NCBI RefSeq assembly: GCF_004343775.1 | Contig: NZ_PTXL01000001.1 | Span: 310,001 to 374,000 of the forward strand | From: Burkholderia sp. SRS-46 | Lineage (GTDB): Bacteria; Pseudomonadota; Gammaproteobacteria; Burkholderiales; Burkholderiaceae | Direction of reading: 5' to 3' | Length of the DNA stretch: 64,000 bases | Part shown: one piece after another, positions 52,238 through 60,952 of the stretch | Layout of the letters: each line of letters begins with the position of its first letter | How positions within the stretch are numbered: the first letter of the stretch is position 1 | Program-made: the position numbers and the translations under genes | The notes under the pieces: model-generated | Told to the model about the DNA's origin: nothing | The model's input: only the letters and a program-made list of their open reading frames with translations | The model's database searches: none

Positions 52238-52738
52238 TCAGCCGCGCTGGCGCACGTAGACGACGAACGCGTAGCCGAACGTGTTCGGCGCGGCGGCCTG
52301 GTGCGGCTCGCGCGATACTTCCCGCCAGTACGCGGGGTCGGGCGCGGGGAACGACGCGTCGCCGTCGAAGTCGGCGTCGATCTCGGTGACGACCAGCTTG
52401 TCGGCCTGCGCGAGGCCTTCCGCGTACAGCTGCGCGCCGCCGATCAGGAAGGCCTCGGCCGCGCCGTCCCGCGCGGCGAGCGCGAGCGCGCCGGCGAGCG
52501 ACGTGACGGTGTCGCAGCCGTCGAAGCGGCGCGCCGCGTCGCGCGTGACGACGATGTTGCGGCGCCCCGGCAGCGGCCGGCCGATCGATTCGTGGGTCTT
52601 GCGGCCCATCACGATCGGCGCGCCCATCGTCGTGCGCTTGAAGAAGGCGAGATCCTCGGGAAGTTTCCAGGGCAACTGGTTGTCGCGGCCGATGATGCCG
52701 TTGCGGGCACGCGCGACGATCAGGGTCAGCGTCGTCAT
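52238..52738 (-). CDS. folA: Dihydrofolate reductase
   Basis: FolA reduces dihydrofolate to tetrahydrofolate. The 166-residue enzyme has the N-terminal [24 protein letters not shown] segment, with Asp at the substrate site. [16 protein letters not shown] binds NADPH, and [17 protein letters not shown] is typical of the fold. thyA, its metabolic partner, lies about 9.7 kb away across the Fap-like cluster, and the two are divergent. Confidence 0.96.
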   Translation of the reverse strand: MTTLTLIVARARNGIIGRDNQLPWKLPEDLAFFKRTTMGAPIVMGRKTHESIGRPLPGRRNIVVTRDAARRFDGCDTVTSLAGALALAARDGAAEAFLIGGAQLYAEGLAQADKLVVTEIDADFDGDASFPAPDPAYWREVSREPHQAAAPNTFGYAFVVYVRQRG

Positions 52739-52807
52739 GAACGTAGGGAAGCGGAAAACGGGAACGGCGCCGATTCTACCGGAATGCCGGCGCGCGTCCC
52801 GCGCGAT

Positions 52808-54286
<1,479 letters not shown>

Positions 54287-54311
54287 GATATCCTCGCTGC
54301 GGTGTCGCGCT

Positions 54312-55688
54312 TCAGAACGTATAAGGGAAGCGCAGGCCGACGATGAAGTTCGGCGCGTCGGGCGTGAGCCCGATCGCGACCGACGCATTCATCGTCAGGT
54401 GCTTGTTGAACACATGGTTGAGGCCGAAACCCAGCGTCGACGCGGTCGTCTGGCTGCCCGGCACGCGCTGCCAGTCGCCGCCCGGCGCCTGCGTGCGGGT
54501 CGACGCCGCGATCGCCATCGTGTAGGAGATGCTCGCCGAGTCGCGCTCCGAGAACGCGAGCGCGACGCCGCCGCCGAACTGGACGATGTCGGCAAGCTTC
54601 ACCTTCGCGGGTTGCGTCTGCCCGACCACCGACGAGATGTCGGAGAACGAGCGCGCGACGTTGTACGTATAGGCGACGCTGCCGAACAGCACGACCGGGT
54701 CGAAGGTCTTCAGCACCGATACGCCGGCCGTGATGCTCCAGAAGCCGGTGCCGGTCGGCAGCTTGCTCGGCGCGACGAGGTTCGTGTTGTTCGGGTCGGA
54801 CTGCAGCAACTTGATGCCGAACGGCGACGTGCCGGTCGGCGACTTCACGCGCAGGCTGCCGACGATGTCGGGCACGCTGCCGTGCTCCTTCACGAACTGG
54901 TAGTAGATGCCGAAGTTCACGTCGCCGAGCGCGTGCGAATTCACCGAGGTGTCGGACAGCGTGTTCGCCGCGCCGCCGGCGCCGCCGTTCATGAAGGTCG
55001 CGGTGCGGTACATGTACGGCACGTCGACGTCGACGCTGATGCGGTCGGTGAGCCCGTAACGGACATCCACGTCGGACATCAGCTGGTGCGACTTCGTCTG
55101 GCCGAGATTCAGGTTGCCGAGGAAGATCGCATCGAGCGCGAGGAAGCCGGAGAGCTGCAGTTGCCGGCGGTCGTAATAGGTGTCGCTGATCCCCCAGTCG
55201 ATCGTCAGCTTGCGGTCGAACAGCGGTGCATGCTCGCGCTGCGCGACCGCTTCCTCGGCGGCCGTGCGGGTGGGCTCCGCGGCCTTCTGCGTGGTGCCGA
55301 TCATGCCGGGCGCGCCGGCATCGGCCGCGCCCGTGCCGGCGGGCGGCGGCGGATTGACCGGCACGCCGGTCGCGGTGCCGGTGCCTTCGCCCGGCGCGGG
55401 CGTGACCGGCGTGTACTGCGAGATCAGCGTGCCCGGCGCGGCGCCGGGTGCGCCCGGTTCGCCGCGGCCGCGCCGCGCCATCTCGAGATCGACGACCTGG
55501 TGTTCGAGCGCATCGATCTTGCGTTGTTGTTCGTTGACGACTTTCATCAGCATGTTGAGGCGCTCCTCGAGCGATTGGTCGGCAAGCGCCTGGGCGTGCG
55601 CGCACTGCATGAACACGAAGCAGAGGACCGCGGCCGGTATGGCGGCAAGCGAGGCGCGCGGCTGATCTGTTGACGACTTGTGTGACAT
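54312..55688 (-). CDS. fapF: FapF-like outer membrane channel for amyloid secretion
   Basis: The 458-residue protein has a signal peptide (about 1-33) and a predicted coiled coil (about 40-75, SLEERLNMLMKVVNEQQRK then DALEHQVVDLEMA). A Pro/Gly-rich linker and a beta-barrel ending in RFPYTF with a terminal Phe follow. This plan (trimeric coiled coil, plug, 12-strand barrel) is that of FapF, and the barrel resembles the MetA_deg porin family. It follows C39 peptidase and FapE-like genes in the Fap order. A coiled-coil porin of another kind is the alternative, but the context favours Fap. A large hairpin lies in its leader. Confidence 0.82.
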   Translation of the reverse strand: MSHKSSTDQPRASLAAIPAAVLCFVFMQCAHAQALADQSLEERLNMLMKVVNEQQRKIDALEHQVVDLEMARRGRGEPGAPGAAPGTLISQYTPVTPAPGEGTGTATGVPVNPPPPAGTGAADAGAPGMIGTTQKAAEPTRTAAEEAVAQREHAPLFDRKLTIDWGISDTYYDRRQLQLSGFLALDAIFLGNLNLGQTKSHQLMSDVDVRYGLTDRISVDVDVPYMYRTATFMNGGAGGAANTLSDTSVNSHALGDVNFGIYYQFVKEHGSVPDIVGSLRVKSPTGTSPFGIKLLQSDPNNTNLVAPSKLPTGTGFWSITAGVSVLKTFDPVVLFGSVAYTYNVARSFSDISSVVGQTQPAKVKLADIVQFGGGVALAFSERDSASISYTMAIAASTRTQAPGGDWQRVPGSQTTASTLGFGLNHVFNKHLTMNASVAIGLTPDAPNFIVGLRFPYTF

Positions 55689-55706
55689 GTTCTTCCCCCC
55701 GGATGC

Positions 55707-55748
55707 GGCGGCTGCGCGGCGAACCAAGGGGTTCGCTCCGCAGCCGCC
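55707..55748 (-). promoter_or_regulatory. Large hairpin in the leader of the FapF-like gene
   Basis: GGCGGCTGCG pairs with CGCAGCCGCC, and inside it GCGAACC pairs with GGTTCGC. The hairpin begins 19 bases before the start codon, in the 115-bp gap after the FapE-like gene. It could slow translation or mark an RNA processing site. Confidence 0.55.
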
Positions 55749-55803
55749 TGAAACGGCACACGCAAGCGTGGCCGATGCGATGTCGCGGCTCGCGTGCCGC
55801 CCG

Positions 55804-56631
55804 TCATCTCCTCAAGAGGGCGCTGCTTTGCAGCGCCTGCAGGACGCCCATCTGACGGAGCGTCGCGGGTGACATCCGTTGCGTCTGCAACAGGATTTGC
55901 AGCTGGTTCGAGACGATCTGGCGATTGCCTGCGACCTGCAGCAGTTGCGCGATCGCGCCGGCCTGCTGGTTCGAGGCCGGGTTGATCGACTGGGTGGCGA
56001 GCCCGGCGGGCGTCTGCAGCGCGAGCGAGACGCCGTTGCTGCCGAACGAGACGCCGGCCTTCACCGTGCCGGACGCATCGGTCGCGAATGCGCTCGAATT
56101 CGACGTCGAACCGGGCAGGGCGGCCGGCGCCGGATTGGGCGCGTTGAAATCGATGACGGCGGCGTTGGTGCCGGTGTTGTGGTTGCCCGCCACCTGGGTG
56201 ACCTGCGAGACGCCGTTGACCGATACCGATTGCCCGCCCGTCGCGACGGCGTGCGGGTTGGCGCCGTTCGGCCCGCCGTGGCCGTCGACGACCTTCGCAT
56301 AGGTCGTGACGTGCGCGTCCACGTGGTTCGCGGCATTCGTGGCGGCCGTCAGCGTGCCTTGCGCGATCGCCAGCGCGCCGTTCGGCAGATGCCATTGGGA
56401 CACCAGGTTCACGACGAACCCGGAAATCATCGAAGCGCCGGCATATTTGCCGGTCTGGTGGGCGAGGACGTCGTCGTCGACGAGCTGCATGGCCGGTGCA
56501 GGCAATCGATTGTCGAACGGACGCGATGCATTGAGCGCGCCGGGCGCGTTCTCGGCTGCAACGGCGCTGCTCGCGTAGCCGCACATGGTGGCGCACCAGG
56601 CGAGGCAAAGCGGCGAGAGGTAGCGTTTCAT
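55804..56631 (-). CDS. fapE: FapE-like secreted protein with a leader-like motif
   Basis: The 275-residue protein has a signal peptide (1-26) and then LVDDDVLAHQTGKYAG at 50-65. That segment resembles the leader cut by C39 peptidases (acidic-x-Leu...Gly). The middle is Asn/Gly-rich with VSQVTQVAGNHN at about 141-152, echoed near the end as QLLQVAGNRQ (229-238). A helical C-terminus follows. Its place between the C39 peptidase and the channel gene matches fapE, whose product is secreted with the amyloid. Identity rests on position and these motifs, not on a strong domain. Confidence 0.68.
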   Translation of the reverse strand: MKRYLSPLCLAWCATMCGYASSAVAAENAPGALNASRPFDNRLPAPAMQLVDDDVLAHQTGKYAGASMISGFVVNLVSQWHLPNGALAIAQGTLTAATNAANHVDAHVTTYAKVVDGHGGPNGANPHAVATGGQSVSVNGVSQVTQVAGNHNTGTNAAVIDFNAPNPAPAALPGSTSNSSAFATDASGTVKAGVSFGSNGVSLALQTPAGLATQSINPASNQQAGAIAQLLQVAGNRQIVSNQLQILLQTQRMSPATLRQMGVLQALQSSALLRR

Positions 56632-56637
56632 GACGGG

Positions 56638-57348
56638 TCAGAACAAGTCTGCCTTGATCAAGCCGAATTCGACGAAGGGAACCGCGGCGGAGCCGGTGTT
56701 GAGCGCCTGATCGCGCAACTTCAGCGCCAGCGATTCGTTGTTCTGCAAAAGCGGCGAGTCCTCCCTGAAGGGTTTGCCCAGCACGGCGAACACGAGGCCG
56801 TTCCAGGTCTTGGCGAAATCCTGTTCGAGCAGGATGCGGTTGCCGAGCGCCGGGTCGGCAATGAAGACCCGGCCGTTCTCCGCATGCTTGACGATCACGA
56901 AGTGCTCGTAGCCGTCGAGATCCATCAGCACGAGCACGGGAATCTGCAGGTGGTACAGCGCGTCGATGCCGACCCGGAAGCCGCGGCCGCGCAGGCCGAG
57001 CGTCTCGACGAACTTCTTCATGTCGAGCATCGAGAAGCCGTTGCGGACCACGACCTCGGGTGTCGAGAACGCCATCATCCGCCGGATCATTTCGGTTTCC
57101 GGAATATCGATGTCGTAGCCGTACTTGAGCAGCGTCGCGAGCGCGGCCGAGCCGCAGCTGAAGTCGAACCGCTGGTTGACGACGTCGCGATAGCGCAGAT
57201 CGCGGATCGATTGCAGATGCTTCGTGAGCGGTACGCCCGCGAGCGTCGACGTATCGATGCTCGACTGCGCGAAGCCCGCCGAGCACCCGATGCCGCTGGC
57301 GATGACGACGGCGATGCGCAGCGACGCCAGCCGATGTTCCCCGGACAT
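56638..57348 (-). CDS. fapD: Periplasmic C39-type cysteine peptidase (FapD-like)
   Basis: The 236-residue protein has a signal peptide (about 1-28) and a C39 fold with Cys65 in NQRFDFSCGSAAL. Gln59 is six residues before it (oxyanion hole), His149 lies in GYEHFVIVKH and Asp165 in FIADP. There is no ABC-transporter domain, as in FapD of Pseudomonas, a periplasmic peptidase needed for amyloid export. CAGGAG six bases before the ATG sets the start. It lies 70 bases after the major repeat protein. Confidence 0.9.
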   Translation of the reverse strand: MSGEHRLASLRIAVVIASGIGCSAGFAQSSIDTSTLAGVPLTKHLQSIRDLRYRDVVNQRFDFSCGSAALATLLKYGYDIDIPETEMIRRMMAFSTPEVVVRNGFSMLDMKKFVETLGLRGRGFRVGIDALYHLQIPVLVLMDLDGYEHFVIVKHAENGRVFIADPALGNRILLEQDFAKTWNGLVFAVLGKPFREDSPLLQNNESLALKLRDQALNTGSAAVPFVEFGLIKADLF

Positions 57349-57373
57349 GCTGTTCTCCTGCTGCGCGCGTCGC

Positions 57374-57390
57374 GCCGCACGGCGTGCGGC
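57374..57390 (-). terminator. Hairpin between the fapC-like and fapD-like genes
   Basis: GCCGCAC-GCC-GTGCGGC is a perfect stem with no T tract, in a 70-bp gap. It could stop part of transcription or protect the upstream message, raising subunit over peptidase levels. Confidence 0.5.
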
Positions 57391-57418
57391 ACGGCGCGCG
57401 TTCCCCCGGTTGCAGCGG

Positions 57419-58861
57419 TCAATGACCGTTGTTGAGCGCAGCGATCGCGAGACCGTTGTGCTGCAGGTTGCCGATGCCGCCGGCAATGTTCACGCCGATG
57501 TTGCCGCTCGAGCCGTGCAGCGTGTTGGCGCCGAGCATCGCGTTGCCTTCGAAGCGGCCGGAAGCCTGGGCCGCCGCGCTCTGCGTGTTGTCGTCGGTGG
57601 CGACCATCGCGACCGTGGCGACCTGGGTCGCGTTGACGGTCGTCACGGCGCCGGCGAGGCTGTTGTTCTGCACGTTGCCGATACCCGACGCGACGTTCAC
57701 GCCGACGTTGCCCTGCACGGCGGACAGCGAGCCGTCGCCGACCGATGCGTTCAGCTTGAAGTTGTTGACGGTCGCCCTGCCCGCCGACGACTGGCTGCTG
57801 AAGATCTGCGCATTGCCGAACACGTTGCCGACATCCACCGACGCGAGCGCGACGTCGTTGCTCTGCACGTTGTTGATGCCTTCCGCGATGTTCACGCCGA
57901 GGTTGCCGGTGACGCCCGATGCCGCGTTGGCGCCGGTGCCGGCATTGAGCACGCCGGGCTTGCGGGTGTCGACGTGGCGCGTGATGCTGCCCGTCGTCTT
58001 CACGTCGGTCTTGTCGACGTCGAGGTTGAAGGCCCACGACTTGCTCTTCGAGTACTTGTCGCTGCCGCTTGCCTGCATCGACTGGCTCGACGACGAGGAC
58101 GACGAAGCATCGTCGTGATGCACGCGTGCCCGGTACCCGGCTTCGCTCGAAGACGAACTGGCGCTCGCCGTCATGCTGCCCGCGGCATCGTGCGTCGTGC
58201 TGCTCGACGCCGCGTTGTCCCACGCCACGGCGGCGCCGCCGGCCGCATAGAAGCTGCCGTTGAAGTTCACGTTCTCACTGCTGCTGCCGTTGCGGCGGTT
58301 GCCGGTGTGGGTATGCGATTCGTTCAGGCTCGCGGATGCCGCGACCGTGGCCGTGACCACGCCCGCGACGGCCTTGTGGCCGCTGCTGGCGCTCGTGTCA
58401 TGCGTCGACGACGTCGTGTGCGACATGCTGCTCGACTGCGACCGTTCGGCTTCCGCCGACGCCCAGGCCGTCACGCTGTGCGAATCGTGCGACGACATGT
58501 GCGTTTCGCTCGAACGCGACGACGACATCCGCTCGAACGATTCGCTCGACGAGACCGACGAGCTGCCGCGTACCGAGACGTTCTTGTCTTCGTTGTTGAA
58601 GGTCGTCGTGACGGCGCCTTTCACGTAGCTCTGGTAGTTCGGGTCGAGCCGGGCGTTGGAGAGCATGACCGACTGGGTGTTGTTGATCACCGCCCCCGCG
58701 GTGCTCGTCACGGTGACGCATCCGAACAGCCTGACCCAGCCGCGAATGCCGACGGTGTCGGTCACGCCTGTCGTGTTGAACAGATACGCCTTCGGCGGTG
58801 CGGCATACACGGACCCTGCCGCAGTGACGAGAACCGCCGCTGCAATGAGTGTGCGCTTCAT
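57419..58861 (-). CDS. fapC: FapC-like major amyloid subunit with a Ser/His-rich insert
   Basis: The 480-residue secreted protein has a signal peptide (1-20) and an N-terminal domain (21-97). A Ser/His-rich region (about 98-275) with long serine runs follows. The C-terminal repeats start at about 319, 384 and 453, 65 to 69 residues apart. Each begins with a variant of GNxGVNxAxGIxNxQxN: GNLGVNIAEGINNVQSN, GNVGVNVASGIGNVQNN, GNIGVNIAGGIGNLQHN. Repeats of this shape are characteristic of FapC. Only one cysteine (Cys48) is present, with no C-terminal CxxC. GGAG seven bases before the ATG supports the start. Confidence 0.82.
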   Translation of the reverse strand: MKRTLIAAAVLVTAAGSVYAAPPKAYLFNTTGVTDTVGIRGWVRLFGCVTVTSTAGAVINNTQSVMLSNARLDPNYQSYVKGAVTTTFNNEDKNVSVRGSSSVSSSESFERMSSSRSSETHMSSHDSHSVTAWASAEAERSQSSSMSHTTSSTHDTSASSGHKAVAGVVTATVAASASLNESHTHTGNRRNGSSSENVNFNGSFYAAGGAAVAWDNAASSSTTHDAAGSMTASASSSSSEAGYRARVHHDDASSSSSSSQSMQASGSDKYSKSKSWAFNLDVDKTDVKTTGSITRHVDTRKPGVLNAGTGANAASGVTGNLGVNIAEGINNVQSNDVALASVDVGNVFGNAQIFSSQSSAGRATVNNFKLNASVGDGSLSAVQGNVGVNVASGIGNVQNNSLAGAVTTVNATQVATVAMVATDDNTQSAAAQASGRFEGNAMLGANTLHGSSGNIGVNIAGGIGNLQHNGLAIAALNNGH

Positions 58862-58885
58862 GGTTCACTCCGTTTCGGTGATGGC

Positions 58886-59533
58886 TTAGTTAAAAAGAGT
58901 GCCCGCCGGGGGACGGAGCACAAAACTGTTCGCCGTTGCATTACCGGCGCCGGAGGTCTGGTTGACTTGTACGATGCCGCTGATATGCTTGAAAGCGTCG
59001 CCGCTAATCGACACTTCGGGCATACCCCGCCCGCCCACCGGGAGTCCCAGTCCACCGTGACCCGGGGCTGTCTCGGATAGTTCGGTATCCGAGACAGCCC
59101 TGACTTCCGCGCCCAGCGTGCCGAGCACGGTGCTGTTGCGCTGAAGATTGCCCACCCCTGCGCTCTGGTTCACCATCAATGCGCCCGAGATGTTCGAGAA
59201 TGCCGAGCCCTCGATGCGCGCAGCCGTATCGCCCACGCGGGCCGAGGTGCTCGCCGTCTGCGTGATGCCGACATGGCCGGCGCCGAGCGCGCCCGTTCCC
59301 AATGCCAGCTGGTTGCCTTGCGCGTTGTCGAGGCCTGCGGTTTCGTTGATCGTGATCGCGCCGGTCGTGCCGTTCGCCGCGCCCGTCGCGATCGTCGCGG
59401 TGCCGCTGACGATCGCCGGGCCCGCCGGCACGTTCTGCGCGCATGCGCCGCGCGCGGCGAGCAGCGCGATCAGGGCGACGGCGAGCGCGCCGAGATGCGG
59501 CCGCATGCCGGAGCGAGAAGCGCGCGCGTTCAT
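58886..59533 (-). CDS. fapB: FapB-like minor amyloid subunit / nucleator candidate
   Basis: The 215-residue protein has a signal peptide (about 1-32, ACAQN) and three repeats: TGAITINETAGLDNAQGN (from about 57), SGALMVNQSAGVGNLQRN (from about 116) and SGIVQVNQTSGAGNATAN (from about 185). The last two are preceded by GSAFSNI and GDAFKHI, so the full unit is about 69 residues long. The pattern xNxxxGxxNxxxN relates it to the next gene. Position directly before the longer repeat protein fits FapB, which nucleates FapC. It overlaps the upstream gene by four bases. Confidence 0.75.
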   Translation of the reverse strand: MNARASRSGMRPHLGALAVALIALLAARGACAQNVPAGPAIVSGTATIATGAANGTTGAITINETAGLDNAQGNQLALGTGALGAGHVGITQTASTSARVGDTAARIEGSAFSNISGALMVNQSAGVGNLQRNSTVLGTLGAEVRAVSDTELSETAPGHGGLGLPVGGRGMPEVSISGDAFKHISGIVQVNQTSGAGNATANSFVLRPPAGTLFN

Positions 59534-60012
59534 TTGGCGGCTCCGAGCGCGCTCGTGAGCGGCGCCAGTGCGCCCGTCACCGAGTTCGAGATCATGCCGC
59601 CGATGCCGCCCGTCGCCGGCGCGCCGCCGACGGCGCCGCGCACGATCGACCCGCCGCCCGTGTCGCCCGCAAGCGCGCGCGTGACGGCCTGCATGCCGAG
59701 GTCGCCGAGCATGCCGCCGGGTGCGACGCCGTTCGAACCGTGCGCATTCGTCAGGTCGAGATCGGAGACCATCGTCGCCATCATCGGATTGAAGCTGTTG
59801 GACGGGAACGTCGTCGCGCGGGACAGCACGGGATCCTGATCGGTCGGCACGTTGTGATACGCGACGCGCGGCGTGACGTTGCGCATCACGATGATGTCGC
59901 CCGGATTGGCGACCTGTTCCTGCGCGTGTGCCGTGCCGCAGGCGATGCCGGCGCAAGCCGCGCACAGCGCGGCGAGCATCGGGCGACGCAGCGGAAGGAG
60001 CAGTACGTTCAT
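59530..60012 (-). CDS. Small secreted protein, FapA candidate, 160 residues
   Basis: This protein has a signal peptide (1-30, TAHAQ) and a middle region IIVMRNVTPRVAYHNVPTDQ. The Gly-rich C-terminal third (TGGGSIVRGAVGG then GGIGGMISNSVTGAL) could form an amphipathic helix or a beta-prone chain. By position just before the fapB-like gene it is the best FapA candidate, but I recognise no domain. GAGAGG six bases before the ATG supports the start. The fapB-like gene overlaps its stop. Confidence 0.6.
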   Translation of the reverse strand: MNVLLLPLRRPMLAALCAACAGIACGTAHAQEQVANPGDIIVMRNVTPRVAYHNVPTDQDPVLSRATTFPSNSFNPMMATMVSDLDLTNAHGSNGVAPGGMLGDLGMQAVTRALAGDTGGGSIVRGAVGGAPATGGIGGMISNSVTGALAPLTSALGAAK

Positions 60013-60059
60013 GTCGGGCCTCTCGGTGGCGCATCGGCCGCGGGTCGCGGCGCCGGTCG

Positions 60060-60422
60060 TTACTTGCGTGTGTAGCTCGCGCTGTTGCCTTGCAGCGCGC
60101 GTTGCGCGTCGACCGGAATCGGCAGCGGCGTGGGCGGCGTGATCTCGTCCCACAGCGTCACCGACGCATTGCCGCCGGCCGACATCTGCGACGCGGTCGA
60201 CACCGTCGCATAGCCTGGCGCGCGGCCGCGCTGGCGGCTGAGCGTGTCTTCGTCGAGCGGCGCATAACGCTTCATCCACGTAGCGTCGGCGAGCGGGGAC
60301 GCAAACGTTGCGACCGGCTCGCTTGCTTGCGACGCTTCCTGGGCATGGGCCGCGCTCGGCAGCCAAGTGGCCGCGAGCATGGCGGCCATCGAGGCGAGGG
60401 AAAGGCGAAGGAGGTGTCGCAT
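60060..60422 (-). CDS. Small secreted protein with leader-like motif, first gene of the operon
   Basis: The 120-residue protein has a signal peptide (about 1-27, SAAHAQ). The motif PLDEDTLSRQRGRAPG follows at 55-70, close to the motif in the FapE-like protein. The C-terminal part is short and polar, with TLWDEITPPTPLPIP. The ATG at 60422 is fixed by GGAG seven bases upstream, and by the sigma-54 promoter, which would lie inside the longer reading from 60461. I know no family for it. It could be a FapA counterpart or a peptidase substrate. Confidence 0.62.
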   Translation of the reverse strand: MRHLLRLSLASMAAMLAATWLPSAAHAQEASQASEPVATFASPLADATWMKRYAPLDEDTLSRQRGRAPGYATVSTASQMSAGGNASVTLWDEITPPTPLPIPVDAQRALQGNSASYTRK

Positions 60423-60449
60423 GGCATGTCTCCGGTGTTCCGGGTATTC

Positions 60450-60465
60450 AGCGAAATGCATGCCA
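60450..60465 (-). promoter_or_regulatory. Sigma-54 promoter of the Fap-like operon
   Basis: On the minus strand TGGCATGCATTTCGCT matches TGGCACG-N4-TTGCW at all but two fixed positions, with exact GG-GC spacing. The start of transcription would be near 60439, giving a 17-base leader that contains the ribosome-binding site. Confidence 0.75.
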
Positions 60466-60540
60466 TCGACCCCAAACCGTTGTCGCGATTGCCATTCGCA
60501 ATTCTGCGTAGGGAATAGCCCTGTGAAACGCGAAAAAAAT

Positions 60541-60556
60541 GTTTCAGGCCTGAAAC
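60541..60556. promoter_or_regulatory. Perfect 16-bp palindrome, candidate enhancer (UAS)
   Basis: GTTTCAGGCCTGAAAC is fully self-complementary and is centred about 110 bp upstream of the predicted start. That is the usual distance for an activator of sigma-54 promoters. A degenerate half, CTGTGAAACG, lies at 60521-60530. The 530-bp gap 60423-60952 otherwise holds the promoter and short repeats, and no gene that I can see. Confidence 0.65.
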
Positions 60557-60589
60557 GAGGGGACTTGGGAGTACTGCGGATTCAAGCGA

Positions 60590-60714
60590 AGCGCTACAAG
60601 GATGAAAATTAGCGCTACGTGTCGATGTGCAAACGGCCCCGATGCATGCGGATATAGGCAGAGGAATGCCGGGCGCGCACGGCCGCGGGCGAGGCGTTGA
60701 AGCGAAGCGTTGAA
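60590..60714. repeat. Short direct repeats in the divergent control region
   Basis: AGCGCTAC occurs at 60590-60597 and 60611-60618, 21 bp apart and thus on the same face of the helix. GCGTTGAA occurs at 60694-60701 and 60707-60714, 13 bp apart. They lie between the palindrome and the second activator gene and may be binding sites for either activator. Confidence 0.4.
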
Positions 60715-60952
60715 ATCGGTTTGTCTTGTTCGGCGCCTATAACTAACCTGTTTGATCCGAGAAGAACGACACGCTAAGAAAGTCGCGGGGCCGCCTGCGA
60801 CATTGATGAGCGCCATCGTGCGAGGCATGGCGTCGCCTTGCATGAAATGGCGAATCGAGCCGACCCCTGGGCGTGGACCCGATTCGATCCTTTATGCACG
60901 TGACTTGACGTGCGCTGGTAATCGTTAGACGGTTGATGAACGGGGTGAGCGT

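Noticed and set aside
55547..57286. 579-codon minus-strand frame across the peptidase and FapE-like genes
   Set aside because: It overlaps three well-supported genes in another frame and has no recognisable motif.
57224..59080. 618-codon plus-strand frame over the amyloid subunit genes
   Set aside because: Low-complexity Arg/Ala-rich translation opposite convincing signal-peptide genes with ribosome-binding sites.
60828..60845. Possible sigma-54 promoter TGGCGTCGCCTTGCA before the second activator
   Set aside because: The GG to GC spacing is one base short, which is normally inactive.
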